DNA from: Phycisphaerales bacterium
Lineage (GTDB): Bacteria; Planctomycetota; Phycisphaerae; Phycisphaerales; UBA1924
DNA length: 64,000 bases
Assembly (NCBI GenBank): GCA_020847175.1
Contig: JADLCM010000019.1
Location: 121,460 to 185,459, forward strand
Direction of reading: 5' to 3'
Shown here: positions 47,657-56,185 of the stretch, in pieces
Layout of the letters: every line of letters begins with the position of its first letter
Numbering within the stretch: position 1 is the first letter of the stretch
The notes under the pieces: generated by a model
Databases searched by the model: none
Told to the model about the DNA's origin: nothing
Seen by the model: the letters and a program-made list of their open reading frames with translations, nothing else
Made by a program: the position numbers and the translations under genes

Positions 47657-48118
47657 ATGAGCCGCCTGCTCCTTCTCGCGCTGTGCCTCATGCTCCCGGC
47701 CTGCGCCGGCACCACGTCCCCGACGCTCCGCATCACCGATGCCTCGGTGCGCGAGCGGTCAGGCGAGGCCGCGGTGGTGGTCTTCACCCTCGAAGCCTCC
47801 AACCCCAATGCCGAGGCCCTGCCGCTCAACCGCGTGGAGTACGAACTCAGCATCGACGGACGGGTCATGGCGCGGGGGCTGCGCTCCGCCGAAGCGACCA
47901 TCCGGCGCAGCGGGCAGTCGCGCATCGCGCTGCCGGTTTCAATCCCGCTTGCGGCGGCCCAGCAGGCCGGCGCGATTCCGTACCGGCTTGAGGGCCGCGT
48001 CGGATACCGGCCCTTCAACGCGACCTCGCGCATGCTCGTCGATGCCGGGCTGCGCTTTCCGTCCGCGGGCTTCGACGACGAAGGCACCATTGACTTCTCC
48101 GGGTCGGGCGTGCCCTGA
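47657..48118 (+). CDS. LEA14-like (WHy domain) lipoprotein
   Basis: 153 residues. A lipoprotein signal MSRLLLLALCLMLPAC is followed by a single beta-sandwich of the LEA type 2 / WHy kind: TLRITDASVRERSGEAAVVV, FTLEASNPNAEALPLNRVEY, then ELSIDGRVMARGLRS. The N-P-N in the second strand and the basic-polar alternation are typical. Bacterial members are periplasmic lipoproteins linked to desiccation or stress tolerance, without known enzymatic activity. It stands between the PilZ-DnaJ gene and an unknown gene, each with its own TACnnT element. Confidence 0.8.
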   Translation: MSRLLLLALCLMLPACAGTTSPTLRITDASVRERSGEAAVVVFTLEASNPNAEALPLNRVEYELSIDGRVMARGLRSAEATIRRSGQSRIALPVSIPLAAAQQAGAIPYRLEGRVGYRPFNATSRMLVDAGLRFPSAGFDDEGTIDFSGSGVP

Positions 48119-48150
48119 CCCTCCCTCAGACCGGGGCGCGATGCCCCGGG

Positions 48151-48156
48151 TACGCT
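48151..48156 (+). promoter_or_regulatory. -10-like TACGCT before the unknown gene at 48163
   Basis: TACGCT with a 6-nt gap to the ATG at 48163; probable leaderless start. Confidence 0.4.
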
Positions 48157-48162
48157 CCGTGC

Positions 48163-49152
48163 ATGCCTTCCTGCGTGGCAGATCCATCCATCGAGCGCCG
48201 GAACGAAGGGTCGTTCGCCTTTCCGCTCGGCGTCTACCCGATCGAGCCTCTGACGCCGCGCCCCGGTTACATCATGGCCTTCGAGCCCGCGGACGGCGGG
48301 GACGAATCCGACGATGTGGAGGAATGGCCGGATCGGTACGTCTTTGAGGCCGTGATCACCGCGACCCGGGTGCCGGCCCTCATGCGCGCCATCCTGATGA
48401 TGGCCCCGGCGCGGGTCTACCCGATTCTCGATGTGCTCGGCTACGACGCCTACCGCGAGATCGACCCGTACATCGGCTACGACCTGGTGGGCGTGGACCG
48501 CATCTGGGAGGCCATGCGCACCTTCGGCCCTCTCTTCTTCGACGACGGCCTCTGCGGGTTCGGACTCACCTGCGACGACCCCTTCTTCTACGCCTTCCTC
48601 GACGAACACAAGATTCTCACCCTGCGCGTGCCCCCCGAAATGAAGGATCGGGTCGAGCGCGTCCTGCGGGCCTTCGACCTGGAGCCCTGCGAAGACCCGC
48701 AGGGGGCCGACGCCGCGGCCCACGAGCACCGGTCGGTGCTGCTCGTGAGCGACAAGCCGGGAATCGCCTCGTTCGAGGAGATCGTGGAGCACCTGCGCGA
48801 TGACTGGCGTCTCGCCCTCAACCTCGACCCCGATTCCAACCTCGACGAAGAGGGCAACCCGCTGGGCGTTACCCCGTGGCGATGCCTCATCCGCATCACC
48901 GAAGAGCAACCCCGCCGGGTGCGTTACGCCGAGCTCGTGCTCTGGGCCGCCTCGCTCTCCCAGGCCGAAGAGACCGCGACGAACACGATCCAGAAGGATG
49001 AGACCTTTCGAGAGGAGCACACGATCGACATGCTCGTGGTGAACTCCGACCGGCTGGACGAGGAGCGGGCCCTCGGGCTGCGCGAGCCCTTCACCCTCCC
49101 CCGAAAAGCCGGAACCCCGGGGCACGTGATGCGTGTGCGCTGGCTCGATTGA
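48163..49152 (+). CDS. Unknown acidic cytoplasmic protein
   Basis: 329 residues, rich in Asp and Glu, with no signal peptide, membrane helix or recognised motif. Distinctive segments are GYIMAFEPADGGDESDDVEE, YREIDPYIGYDLVGVDRIWE, FFDDGLCGFGLTCDDPFFYA and RYAELVLWAASLSQAEETAT. The even distribution of aromatic and acidic residues and the own upstream TACGCT element argue for a real gene. Function unknown. It is followed by the 329-nt leader region of the secretin gene. Confidence 0.75.
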   Translation: MPSCVADPSIERRNEGSFAFPLGVYPIEPLTPRPGYIMAFEPADGGDESDDVEEWPDRYVFEAVITATRVPALMRAILMMAPARVYPILDVLGYDAYREIDPYIGYDLVGVDRIWEAMRTFGPLFFDDGLCGFGLTCDDPFFYAFLDEHKILTLRVPPEMKDRVERVLRAFDLEPCEDPQGADAAAHEHRSVLLVSDKPGIASFEEIVEHLRDDWRLALNLDPDSNLDEEGNPLGVTPWRCLIRITEEQPRRVRYAELVLWAASLSQAEETATNTIQKDETFREEHTIDMLVVNSDRLDEERALGLREPFTLPRKAGTPGHVMRVRWLD

Positions 49153-49481
49153 GGCTCCGGGGCCTCAACCCCGGGGGAAACGCCGGAAATCGCCGCAATC
49201 CGTTTCAGCGCGCCCGAGCCGGGCACTGCAACCGCAGGCGGGCGTCAGACGGATGGAGCCTCACTGTTCGCGCTCCCTTCGGTTGCGTTGCGGGTTCAAG
49301 GGGGATATCTTCACCCCTCGCCGACCCTCGCCGGACCGCCGGCGCGGCAGTGGTACACTCGGGACCCCCCGCGGGCGTACGCGCTTGGGGTCAACGTCAG
49401 AGTCCTCGGAGAGTCCGCGTGACGCGAGCGCCGCTCGAGACGCGACTGCTCCATCAAGTGTCGAGTTCGCTGGGAGGTTGC
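49153..49481. other. Upstream region of the secretin gene
   Basis: No gene is recognised. It holds a -10-like TACACT at 49354-49359, about 120 nt before the secretin ATG, so the mRNA would have an unusually long 5' leader for this window. GGGAGG (49472-49477) lies just before the start. I see no riboswitch I can name. Confidence 0.4.
49354..49359 (+). promoter_or_regulatory. -10-like TACACT of the secretin gene
   Basis: TACACT within GGTACACT about 122 nt upstream of the ATG at 49482. Its sequence matches the window's TACnnT elements, but it lies much farther from the start. Confidence 0.35.
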
Positions 49482-52400
49482 ATGGGCACGCGCAAGCACT
49501 GGGCGGTTGTCTCAATGATCGCGGCGGCAGGTTGTGCCTTGGGCCTGGGCACGTCGCTCGCTCATGGCAACCCCGAGGACCTCTCCCCTATTCCGGCTTC
49601 CACCGGCGAGGGCCTTGGCCTGGTTCGCGGCTGGCTCGCGGCGGGCCAGTGCGTGCAGGCCAAGAGCTTCGTGCTCGAACTTCTCGAAACCCGCTCCGGC
49701 ACCATGTCCGATGCCGAAAGCGAAGAGGCGTTCAAGCTGCTCCAGCAGGCCTCCGCGGCGGTCCGCAAACTCTCCCCCGCCGAGTCCAGCCTTCAGAAGG
49801 CCGAACTCGCCCTCGTGCAGGGTGACCTTCTGAACGCCCGCAGCCAGGTCGAAGCCGTACTGAGCATCCCCACCCTTGACGGGCCGATGCTCGTGCGGGC
49901 CGAACGGCTGAACGAGAGCATCGATGCACGGCGCGACGAACTCGCCCCGCTCGCGCACACCCGCCTCGCCCGGGCCCTGGAGGCCTTCGGGGCCGGACGC
50001 CTGGCCGAGGCCAAGGCCGACCTCACCTTCGTCATGCGGGCCGACGTGCCCCTTTCCCCTGAGCAGCGCCAGGCGCTCACGTCCTGCCAGTCGCAGATCG
50101 TGGAGCGCGAGCTCGCCCTCGCCGGCGCCGCGTTCGATGCCCCCGTAACCCTCTCGGCGGTCCAGCCCGGCGTCATCCGGCGCAACACCGACCCCGAGCC
50201 CGCGCAGCTCCCTGAGGCCCCGGCCCAGCCCGCCGCCGATCAGCCGGCGGGACAGCAGCCTGCGGCGGATGCGCCCGCGCAACCCCCCGTGGACACGGTA
50301 ATCGCCGACGCCACCCGGAAAGAGGGGGAGCGCCTCTTTGCCCAGGCAATGGCCGCCAAGAGCAGCCAGAACTATGCCGAGGCGCGCACGCTGCTTGAGC
50401 GCGTGGACCGCGACTATCGCGCCTCGCTCACCCCCGAGATGCAGGACCAGGTGACGCGCGAGCTCACCGAGGTCCAGCTTCGCCTGCGCGAGCAGGTGGG
50501 CGCGGGGTCGAACCTGCTCCAGCCCATCGAGCAGAGCCGCGAGATCGCCCGCCAGGAGGCCCGCGCGACCTTCGACAACCTGATGGCCCAGTCCGAGGCG
50601 GCCCTGCAGGCCGGCAACTTCAGCCGAGCCCGGGAGCTTGCCCTCCAGGCGCAGTTGAAGATGAACGAGCGCCGCGATGTCTTCGCCGAGGCGGAGTTCC
50701 AGGAGCGCGTCGGCGCCGCCGACGCCCGGGTGCGCGAGGTGGAGAGCGCTGAAGAGGCGGCGCAGAACGCCGACGCCGAACGGCGTGCCCGCGAAGAAGA
50801 GGCCCGGATCCGCCAGGGGCGCGAAGACGAGGAGATGAAGAAGCGCCGCCAGATCAACGAGGCCATCGCCCGCGTGCGCGACCTCCAGCGCAGCCAGAAG
50901 TACCGCGAGGCCCTCGACATCGTCGAGAACCAGATTCTCTTCCTCGAGTCGAACAACCCCGCCGGCCTTCTCCTGCGCGACGTGATCTACGACGTGATCA
51001 TCTTCAAGGAGTATCACGAGGCCCGGCGCGAGAAGTTCGCCAACTTCGCGGGCCTGCGCCTCGAAAACTACGAAGCCTCCATCCCCCCCATGGGCATCAT
51101 CAACTTCCCCCAGGACTGGCCCAGCATCACCTTCCAGCGGGCCGGGTCGGCGGTCACCAGCGAGTCGCCCCAGGACCGGGCCCTGCTCGCCAAGCTCCGC
51201 GATCAGCGGCTCAACTCGGTGGAACTCCCCGGCGTCCGCCTCGAGCAGGCGCTCGCCTACGTCGGCTCCTCCGGCCAGCTCAACATGCAGGTCGAATGGG
51301 ACGCCCTCGAAGAGGCCGGCATCACCCGCGACTCCACCATCCAGCTCTCCCTCAAGAACGTCAGCCTCCAGGGGCTCATCGAGCGCATCCTCGACGCCGC
51401 CAGCGGCGATGATCTCTCCGGCGAGGCCGCGGGGTACATGGTCGCCGACGGCACCCTCGTGATCTCCTCCGACAAGAAGATCCGCAAGCACACCGTCCTC
51501 GAAATCTACGACATCCGCGACCTCGTCGTCGAAGTCCCCGACTACAGCAATGCCCCCGACTTCGACCTCAATCAGATTCTTCAGTCCTCCCGCGGCGGCG
51601 GCGGCCAGAGCCCCTTCCAGAACAACAACGACGACGACGTCAACCGCGAGCCGCTCCAGGACCGCATCGACCGCATGAAGGACATGATCCGCGAGCTCAT
51701 CGACCCGGGCGAGTGGGTCGAGGACGGCGGCGAGACCGGGCGCATGTACGACTGGAACGGCCAGCTCGTCGTCGTCAACACGCCCGCCAACCACCGCGAG
51801 ATCCGCGGGCTGCTCAGCCAGCTCCGCCAGGTCCGCGCCATGCAGATCAACGTCGAAACCCGGTTCCTCCTGGTCAGCCAGGACTTCTTCGAGCAGATCG
51901 GCTTCGACCTCGACGTCTACTTCAACGGCGACTCCAGCCAGGTCGCGGCGGCCCGTGGCACCGACCCTTCGATCCTCCCCAGCGACTTCTTTGACACCAC
52001 CGGGCGCCTCAAGCGGAACATCACCGGCGCCGGCACCGCCCCCATCACCCAGGCCGTCACGCCCCCCAACCAGGGCTCGGTCATCGGCACCACCCAGAAC
52101 TCCTTCGGCCTCACCACCTCGCTGCTCCCGCAGTCCGGCCTCGCGGCGGACATCGTCGGGCGCGCCCCCGCGCTGGGCGTCGCGGGCCAGTTCCTCGATG
52201 ACATCCAGGTGGACTTCCTGATCCAGGCGACGCAGGCCGACCGGCGCACCGTCTCGCTCACCGCCCCGCGCCTCACCTTCACCAACGGGCAGACGTCCAA
52301 CATTTACGTGGTTCGTCAGATCGGCTTCGTCTCTGACCTGCAGCCCGTCGTGTCGGACTCCGCCGTCGGCTTCGACCCGACCATCGACGTGGTCTCCTCG

Positions 52401-52853
52401 GGCGTGCGCATGCTCGTGGACGGAATCGTGAGCGCCGACCGGCGGTTCGTCACCATGAACATCGACGCCGCCATCGCCGAGATCGAAGGCTTCCAGAACC
52501 AGCCGGTGACGGCGGTCGCGGGCGGGCAGCTCGTGAGTTCGCAGTCGGCCCAGTCGTTCATCCAGATTCCCACCGTCACCGTCACCCGCGTGCAGACGAC
52601 CGTGACCGTGCCGGACCAGGGCACGATCCTCCTCGGCGGGCAGCGTCTCGTTTCCGAGGTCGAGGTCGAGACCGGCGTGCCCGTCCTCAGCAAGATCCCG
52701 ATCCTCAACCGCTTCTTCTCCAATCGCATCCAGTCCAAGGAAGAGTCCACCCTGCTCATCCTCGTCAAGCCCACGGTGCTCATCACCGGCGAACGCGAGG
52801 ACCAGGAGTTCCCCGGCCTCGCCGAGCAGATGAACGCCGGATTCGGGGGCTGA
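49482..52853 (+). CDS. Secretin (GspD/PilQ-type outer-membrane channel) with long periplasmic region
   Basis: 1123 residues from ATG 49482 (GGGAGG 4 nt upstream). A signal peptide (AVVSMIAAAGCALGLGTSLA) is followed by about 500 residues of helical TPR-like and Glu/Arg-rich sequence with a Pro/Gln-rich linker. Two N-domain-like alpha/beta units come next, one with ELPGVRLEQALAYVGSSGQL. The C-terminal secretin domain has VPDQGTILLGGQRLVSEVEV, then VPVLSKIPILNRFFSNRIQS and LLILVKPTVLI, the family signature. It forms the outer-membrane pore of type II secretion or type IV pili. At more than 1100 residues it is far longer than GspD (about 650). A strong terminator follows. Confidence 0.9.
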   Translation: MGTRKHWAVVSMIAAAGCALGLGTSLAHGNPEDLSPIPASTGEGLGLVRGWLAAGQCVQAKSFVLELLETRSGTMSDAESEEAFKLLQQASAAVRKLSPAESSLQKAELALVQGDLLNARSQVEAVLSIPTLDGPMLVRAERLNESIDARRDELAPLAHTRLARALEAFGAGRLAEAKADLTFVMRADVPLSPEQRQALTSCQSQIVERELALAGAAFDAPVTLSAVQPGVIRRNTDPEPAQLPEAPAQPAADQPAGQQPAADAPAQPPVDTVIADATRKEGERLFAQAMAAKSSQNYAEARTLLERVDRDYRASLTPEMQDQVTRELTEVQLRLREQVGAGSNLLQPIEQSREIARQEARATFDNLMAQSEAALQAGNFSRARELALQAQLKMNERRDVFAEAEFQERVGAADARVREVESAEEAAQNADAERRAREEEARIRQGREDEEMKKRRQINEAIARVRDLQRSQKYREALDIVENQILFLESNNPAGLLLRDVIYDVIIFKEYHEARREKFANFAGLRLENYEASIPPMGIINFPQDWPSITFQRAGSAVTSESPQDRALLAKLRDQRLNSVELPGVRLEQALAYVGSSGQLNMQVEWDALEEAGITRDSTIQLSLKNVSLQGLIERILDAASGDDLSGEAAGYMVADGTLVISSDKKIRKHTVLEIYDIRDLVVEVPDYSNAPDFDLNQILQSSRGGGGQSPFQNNNDDDVNREPLQDRIDRMKDMIRELIDPGEWVEDGGETGRMYDWNGQLVVVNTPANHREIRGLLSQLRQVRAMQINVETRFLLVSQDFFEQIGFDLDVYFNGDSSQVAAARGTDPSILPSDFFDTTGRLKRNITGAGTAPITQAVTPPNQGSVIGTTQNSFGLTTSLLPQSGLAADIVGRAPALGVAGQFLDDIQVDFLIQATQADRRTVSLTAPRLTFTNGQTSNIYVVRQIGFVSDLQPVVSDSAVGFDPTIDVVSSGVRMLVDGIVSADRRFVTMNIDAAIAEIEGFQNQPVTAVAGGQLVSSQSAQSFIQIPTVTVTRVQTTVTVPDQGTILLGGQRLVSEVEVETGVPVLSKIPILNRFFSNRIQSKEESTLLILVKPTVLITGEREDQEFPGLAEQMNAGFGG

Positions 52854-52874
52854 TCCGTCCTGCCCGTCACCCGC

Positions 52875-52902
52875 AACCGGGGCCCCGCGGCCCCGGTTTT
52901 TT
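52875..52902 (+). terminator. Intrinsic terminator after the secretin gene
   Basis: A perfect 10-bp inverted repeat (AACCGGGGCC / GGCCCCGGTT) around the loop CCGC, running straight into a T tract ending at 52902. It lies 22 nt after the secretin stop. Confidence 0.9.
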
Positions 52903-52985
52903 GTGCGCCGGCGCCCCCGTCCGGGCGGGCGCGGCGCGGGCCGCGATTGCTCACGCGCCGCCGTACCTGTGCCCCCGGGGCCCGC

Positions 52986-52991
52986 TATCAT
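52986..52991 (+). promoter_or_regulatory. -10-like TATCAT of the STAS/HATPase pair
   Basis: TATCAT 32 nt before the STAS ATG (53024); the leader contains TAGGAG. It lies just downstream of the strong terminator, so a new transcript is expected here. Confidence 0.4.
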
Positions 52992-53023
52992 GGGCCGACA
53001 AGTCCCGCGTAGGAGTGCGCCCG

Positions 53024-53383
53024 ATGCCCAGCCCCGAATCCCGCCTTCGCGTCAGCCAGGATGCCGGCGTCACGCTCGTCGAGTTCGTTGATCGGAACAT
53101 CCTCGACGAGGCGAACATCCAGCAGATCGGCGAGGAGATTTCCGGCATCATCGAGACCCGCCCCCAGCCGCGACTGCTCATCAGTTTCGCCAACGTCGAT
53201 CACCTCTCCAGCGCGGCCCTCGGCACGCTCATCACGATCAACAACAAGGTGCGCAACAAGGGCGGACAGCTCCGCCTGGCGAACATCGACCCGCAGATTT
53301 ACGACGTGTTCGTGATCACGCGCCTCAACAAGCTCTTCAACATCCATGCCGACACCTCCGCGGCGATGTCGAGCTTTCAGTAG
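53024..53383 (+). CDS. STAS-domain anti-sigma factor antagonist (SpoIIAA/RsbV-like)
   Basis: 119 residues from ATG 53024 (GGAG about 9 nt upstream). The single STAS domain contains the phosphorylatable-serine signature in NVDHLSSAALGTLITINNKV. Unphosphorylated, such proteins bind and neutralise a partner kinase/anti-sigma factor; phosphorylation on the Ser of DxLSSAA releases it. The next gene, 9 nt downstream, encodes exactly such a kinase. The regulated sigma factor is not in the window. Confidence 0.9.
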   Translation: MPSPESRLRVSQDAGVTLVEFVDRNILDEANIQQIGEEISGIIETRPQPRLLISFANVDHLSSAALGTLITINNKVRNKGGQLRLANIDPQIYDVFVITRLNKLFNIHADTSAAMSSFQ

Positions 53384-53392
53384 AGCCCACCG

Positions 53393-53821
53393 ATGGCGAG
53401 TCCCGGCCCGCACAGCAGGTTCAGCGCGCGCGTCGGCGGCACGCCGGCGTCGATCAGCGAAGCCGCCGGGCAGGTGATGGCCATCGCCGAGGCGCACGGG
53501 TACGACAAGGCCGCCCGGTTCGCGGTGCGCCTCGCGGTTGAAGAGGCCCTCACCAACGCCCTCCGGCACGGGCACAAGGGGCTGGACCCCGGCACGCCCG
53601 TCGCGCTGGATGTCGAAATGCTGCCCGATGCGATGCGCATCGTCGTCGAAGACCAGGGCCCCGGCTTCGACCCCGCCGGCGTGCCCGACCCCACGCTGGA
53701 CGAAAACCTCAATCGTCCCTGCGGACGCGGGCTCATGCTCATCCGTGCCTACATGACCGAGGTGCGCCACAACCAGCGCGGCAACCGAATCGAGATGACC
53801 TACCAGCGCCCTGCGCCCTGA
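53393..53821 (+). CDS. Serine-kinase anti-sigma factor (RsbW/SpoIIAB-like HATPase)
   Basis: 142 residues with the GHKL ATP-binding fold. The N box is LAVEEALTNALRHGHKG, the G1 region is VEDQGPGFDPAG, and the G2 region is PCGRGLMLIRAYM. It has no other domain. It should bind a sigma factor or another target and phosphorylate the STAS protein encoded 9 nt upstream. The pair forms one transcription unit that ends before a 245-nt gap holding two related repeats. Confidence 0.9.
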   Translation: MASPGPHSRFSARVGGTPASISEAAGQVMAIAEAHGYDKAARFAVRLAVEEALTNALRHGHKGLDPGTPVALDVEMLPDAMRIVVEDQGPGFDPAGVPDPTLDENLNRPCGRGLMLIRAYMTEVRHNQRGNRIEMTYQRPAP

Positions 53822-53854
53822 GCCCGCCTCGGCACGTCGAACCGATAACTATTT

Positions 53855-53984
53855 CACAGGAGGCACGGAGACACGAAGGGTTCAACCCGTGCGTTTCTCC
53901 GATCCGGGTGCTCCGACTCCGCCGTCCTCGGCGCGAGTCGGGCCAAGTCTCCGAAGAGGTCACAGGAGACTCGGAGACACGGAG
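53855..53984 (+). repeat. Two imperfect 24-bp direct repeats
   Basis: CACAGGAGGCACGGAGACAC (first 20 of 24 bases, 53855-53878) and CACAGGAGACTCGGAGACAC (53961-53984) match at 21 of 24 positions, about 106 bp apart, in a non-coding gap. Similar CACnGAGnCACGGAGACAC motifs are scattered in many planctomycete genomes as far as I recall. Function unknown. Confidence 0.6.
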
Positions 53985-54066
53985 AAGCGAAACGGCGCGG
54001 CGCTTCGCATGCCCGGCGCGACACCCAAGCCCGGCGAGGGTCCGGCGTGAAGAACCGGGGCCGGGG

Positions 54067-54864
54067 TCAGAAGATCCCCGCCAGGCGGGCCGCCACGATG
54101 ATGAGCAGCACCGAGATCGCGATCCGCACGCCGCTGATCGGTAGCCGGTGGTTGAGCGATGCGCCGAGGTGGCCCCCCAGCATCGCGCCCGGCGCCAGCG
54201 CCGCGACGTAGCCCAGCGCGGTGCCCATCCGCAGCCCGTGCTCCGGCAGGGTGCCGATCTTGAACCCCGCGCCGATGATTGCCGTCACCGACATGACCGC
54301 CAGCGACGACCCGATCGCGTGGCGCAGCCGCACGCGGCAGAAGACCTGCATCAGGGGCACGATCACCACGCCTCCGCCGAGACCCAGGATGCCCGCCACC
54401 AGCCCGCCCGCCACCGCGATCACGATGACCCGCGCCCGGGTGGTACGCTCCGACTCGGCCTCGACTTCGGGCTTGTGGCGCACCACGCGCACGATGTTGA
54501 GCACGCAGTAGAAGGCAATGAAGGCCGCGAGCAGCCGCTTGAGCGAGAGCCCGTCAATGCGGTTGGAAATGAGCACGCCCGCGACAATCGCGAGGCTCAT
54601 CGCGGGCATCAGGTTCCAGAACAGGTCATGGCGCACCGCCCCTTGGCGCCGGTGCTTCAGGGCCGCGGGCATTGACACGAACACGTTGACCGCCATCGAC
54701 GCCGCCGCGTAGAGATGCTGTTCGGTCTTGGCGGCGTCGCTGTACCCCATGAGCAGGGCCATGCCGGGGATCATCACCATCGAACCGCCCACGCCCGCCA
54801 GCCCGCCGAGCACGCCGGCGGAGAGCCCGATCGCCATGAGCGTCAACACTTCCGCGAGCGACAT
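54067..54864 (-). CDS. TauE/SafE-family sulfite/anion permease
   Basis: 265 residues from ATG 54864, the normal length, with about eight hydrophobic helices. The two half-repeats each carry the family's Gly-rich motif: GVLGGLAGVGGSMVMIPGMA near the N-terminus and GLVAGILGLGGGVVIVPLMQ in the middle. An acidic loop (RHKPEVEAESERTTRARV) separates them. Members export sulfite, sulfoacetate or related organic anions; the substrate here is unknown and no sulfur gene is adjacent. A minus-strand TACACT lies 5 nt before the ATG. Confidence 0.9.
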   Translation of the reverse strand: MSLAEVLTLMAIGLSAGVLGGLAGVGGSMVMIPGMALLMGYSDAAKTEQHLYAAASMAVNVFVSMPAALKHRRQGAVRHDLFWNLMPAMSLAIVAGVLISNRIDGLSLKRLLAAFIAFYCVLNIVRVVRHKPEVEAESERTTRARVIVIAVAGGLVAGILGLGGGVVIVPLMQVFCRVRLRHAIGSSLAVMSVTAIIGAGFKIGTLPEHGLRMGTALGYVAALAPGAMLGGHLGASLNHRLPISGVRIAISVLLIIVAARLAGIF

Positions 54865-54869
54865 GGGCG

Positions 54870-54875
54870 AGTGTA
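54870..54875 (-). promoter_or_regulatory. -10-like TACACT before the TauE-like gene
   Basis: Minus-strand TACACT with a 5-nt gap to the ATG at 54864; probable leaderless start. Confidence 0.45.
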
Positions 54876-54995
54876 GAGGGGGTAGGGCTCCAGCGCACCG
54901 CGCACGCGCGGCACGTGCGCGAAACTCCGCGCGTGCGCGATCCCGCAGCGCGGGCCTCGCGCGCCGGGGGCACACCGGCCGCACGCCCCCGGGAG

Positions 54996-56036
54996 CTACG
55001 GCTCGCGCCCCACCAGCCGACGGATCATCGCCGGCGACTCCGGCTGGCCCGTGCGGGCGCTGAGCAGTGCCGCGTGCGAGAGCGCGAGCGCGCTCTCGCC
55101 GTCGGGCGGAAGTGGGGCCGGCCCGGCGAGCCCGAGCCCGACCCGGATGGCCTCCGCGATGAGCCCGGATTCACTCGTCAGCCCCGCCCCCTGCGCCCCC
55201 GCGGGGTCATTCCAGGCGTCCACCGGCTCGCCCGAGAGGCCCGTCCACCGGAAGAACGAATCCCCGAGCACGAACGCGCCGCCGGGGCCGAAGAGGCGCA
55301 CGCGGCGCCGCGGCAAGCCGGATTGATCGCTGACGAACACGGTCGCCGCCCGCGCATCGGAGAATCGCACGTGGGCGCACACTTCGCCGTGCAGGTCGCG
55401 CAGGCGCTCGCCCGGCAGGGCGTGGAGCCCAGGGGCGCGGGCCGCGCTCACGCACGAGGCGTCGATGGTTTCGACCTCTCCCATGAGCAGCGCGCAGGCG
55501 CTGAGCGCACCGTAGAGCCGCGCGCCCAGCGACCCGGCGGTCGCGGGGCCGGTCCACTCCAGCGCCGCGTCGCGGGGCTTGCCGAAGGCCGCCAGCGCTT
55601 CGCTCGCGTGGCGCATGGCCCGCCCAAACTGCACAAGCGGCACGCAGGTCACGCAATCCGCGGGGGTCTGCCCGAGCCTGGGCTTATTCCACTGCCCCGT
55701 GCCGAGGTCGAGCGCGGAAGCGGGGATCGGTTCAAGGGTGAAGACCTGCACCCCGCGCGCCCGGGCCCCGGCGCAGGCCCCGGCATCACCCGTCCCGTCG
55801 CCCGCGCCGAACTCGCCGGCGTCGGCGATGAGCACCGCCTTTGCCGCGTCGGTCGCGAGCACCTCGCGCAGATCGCCGGCGCCGGCGCACCCCAGGGCCT
55901 CGGCGACGGCGCCCGCGTGGCCCTTGACCGGCGAGCCCGCCAGCGCAATCGACGCGCCCAGGTCCGCCGCGACGGCACGCACCAGTTCGACCTGATCCGG
56001 ACGCGCCCACGCGCCCAGCCGAAGCCCCGTCTGCAT
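54996..56036 (-). CDS. Gfo/Idh/MocA oxidoreductase-like protein (uncertain)
   Basis: 346 residues from ATG 56036, chosen because a minus-strand TACGAT lies 6 nt before it; the open frame reaches 56153. The N-terminal half is Ala-rich alternating strand/helix of Rossmann type (VRAVAADLGASIALAGSP, KAVLIADAGEFGAGDG), but the classical GxGxxG start is absent. The C-terminal half (VRLFGPGGAFVLGDSFFRWT) resembles the beta-sheet domain of Gfo/Idh/MocA enzymes. This could be a cofactor-poor relative rather than a working dehydrogenase. It is divergent from the HtrA-type protease gene. The family call is tentative. Confidence 0.6.
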   Translation of the reverse strand: MQTGLRLGAWARPDQVELVRAVAADLGASIALAGSPVKGHAGAVAEALGCAGAGDLREVLATDAAKAVLIADAGEFGAGDGTGDAGACAGARARGVQVFTLEPIPASALDLGTGQWNKPRLGQTPADCVTCVPLVQFGRAMRHASEALAAFGKPRDAALEWTGPATAGSLGARLYGALSACALLMGEVETIDASCVSAARAPGLHALPGERLRDLHGEVCAHVRFSDARAATVFVSDQSGLPRRRVRLFGPGGAFVLGDSFFRWTGLSGEPVDAWNDPAGAQGAGLTSESGLIAEAIRVGLGLAGPAPLPPDGESALALSHAALLSARTGQPESPAMIRRLVGREP

Positions 56037-56042
56037 CGGTGC

Positions 56043-56048
56043 ATCGTA
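56043..56048 (-). promoter_or_regulatory. -10-like TACGAT before the oxidoreductase-like gene
   Basis: Minus-strand TACGAT with a 6-nt gap to the ATG at 56036; probable leaderless start. Confidence 0.4.
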
Positions 56049-56089
56049 ACGCGCGCTGAAAAACCGGGTTTCGACCGGGTTCGCGCGGG

Positions 56090-56095
56090 TACACT
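56090..56095 (+). promoter_or_regulatory. -10-like TACACT of the HtrA-type protease gene
   Basis: TACACT about 90 nt before the ATG at 56186, giving a leader with AAGGAG. Confidence 0.35.
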
Positions 56096-56185
56096 GAACT
56101 TCGGGTGCAACCCGGGGCGCTCTCGGTCCGAAGGAAGCCCCCGGGGGCCGCACCGGGACAGACCGGCAACCAAGGAGAATCCTGC

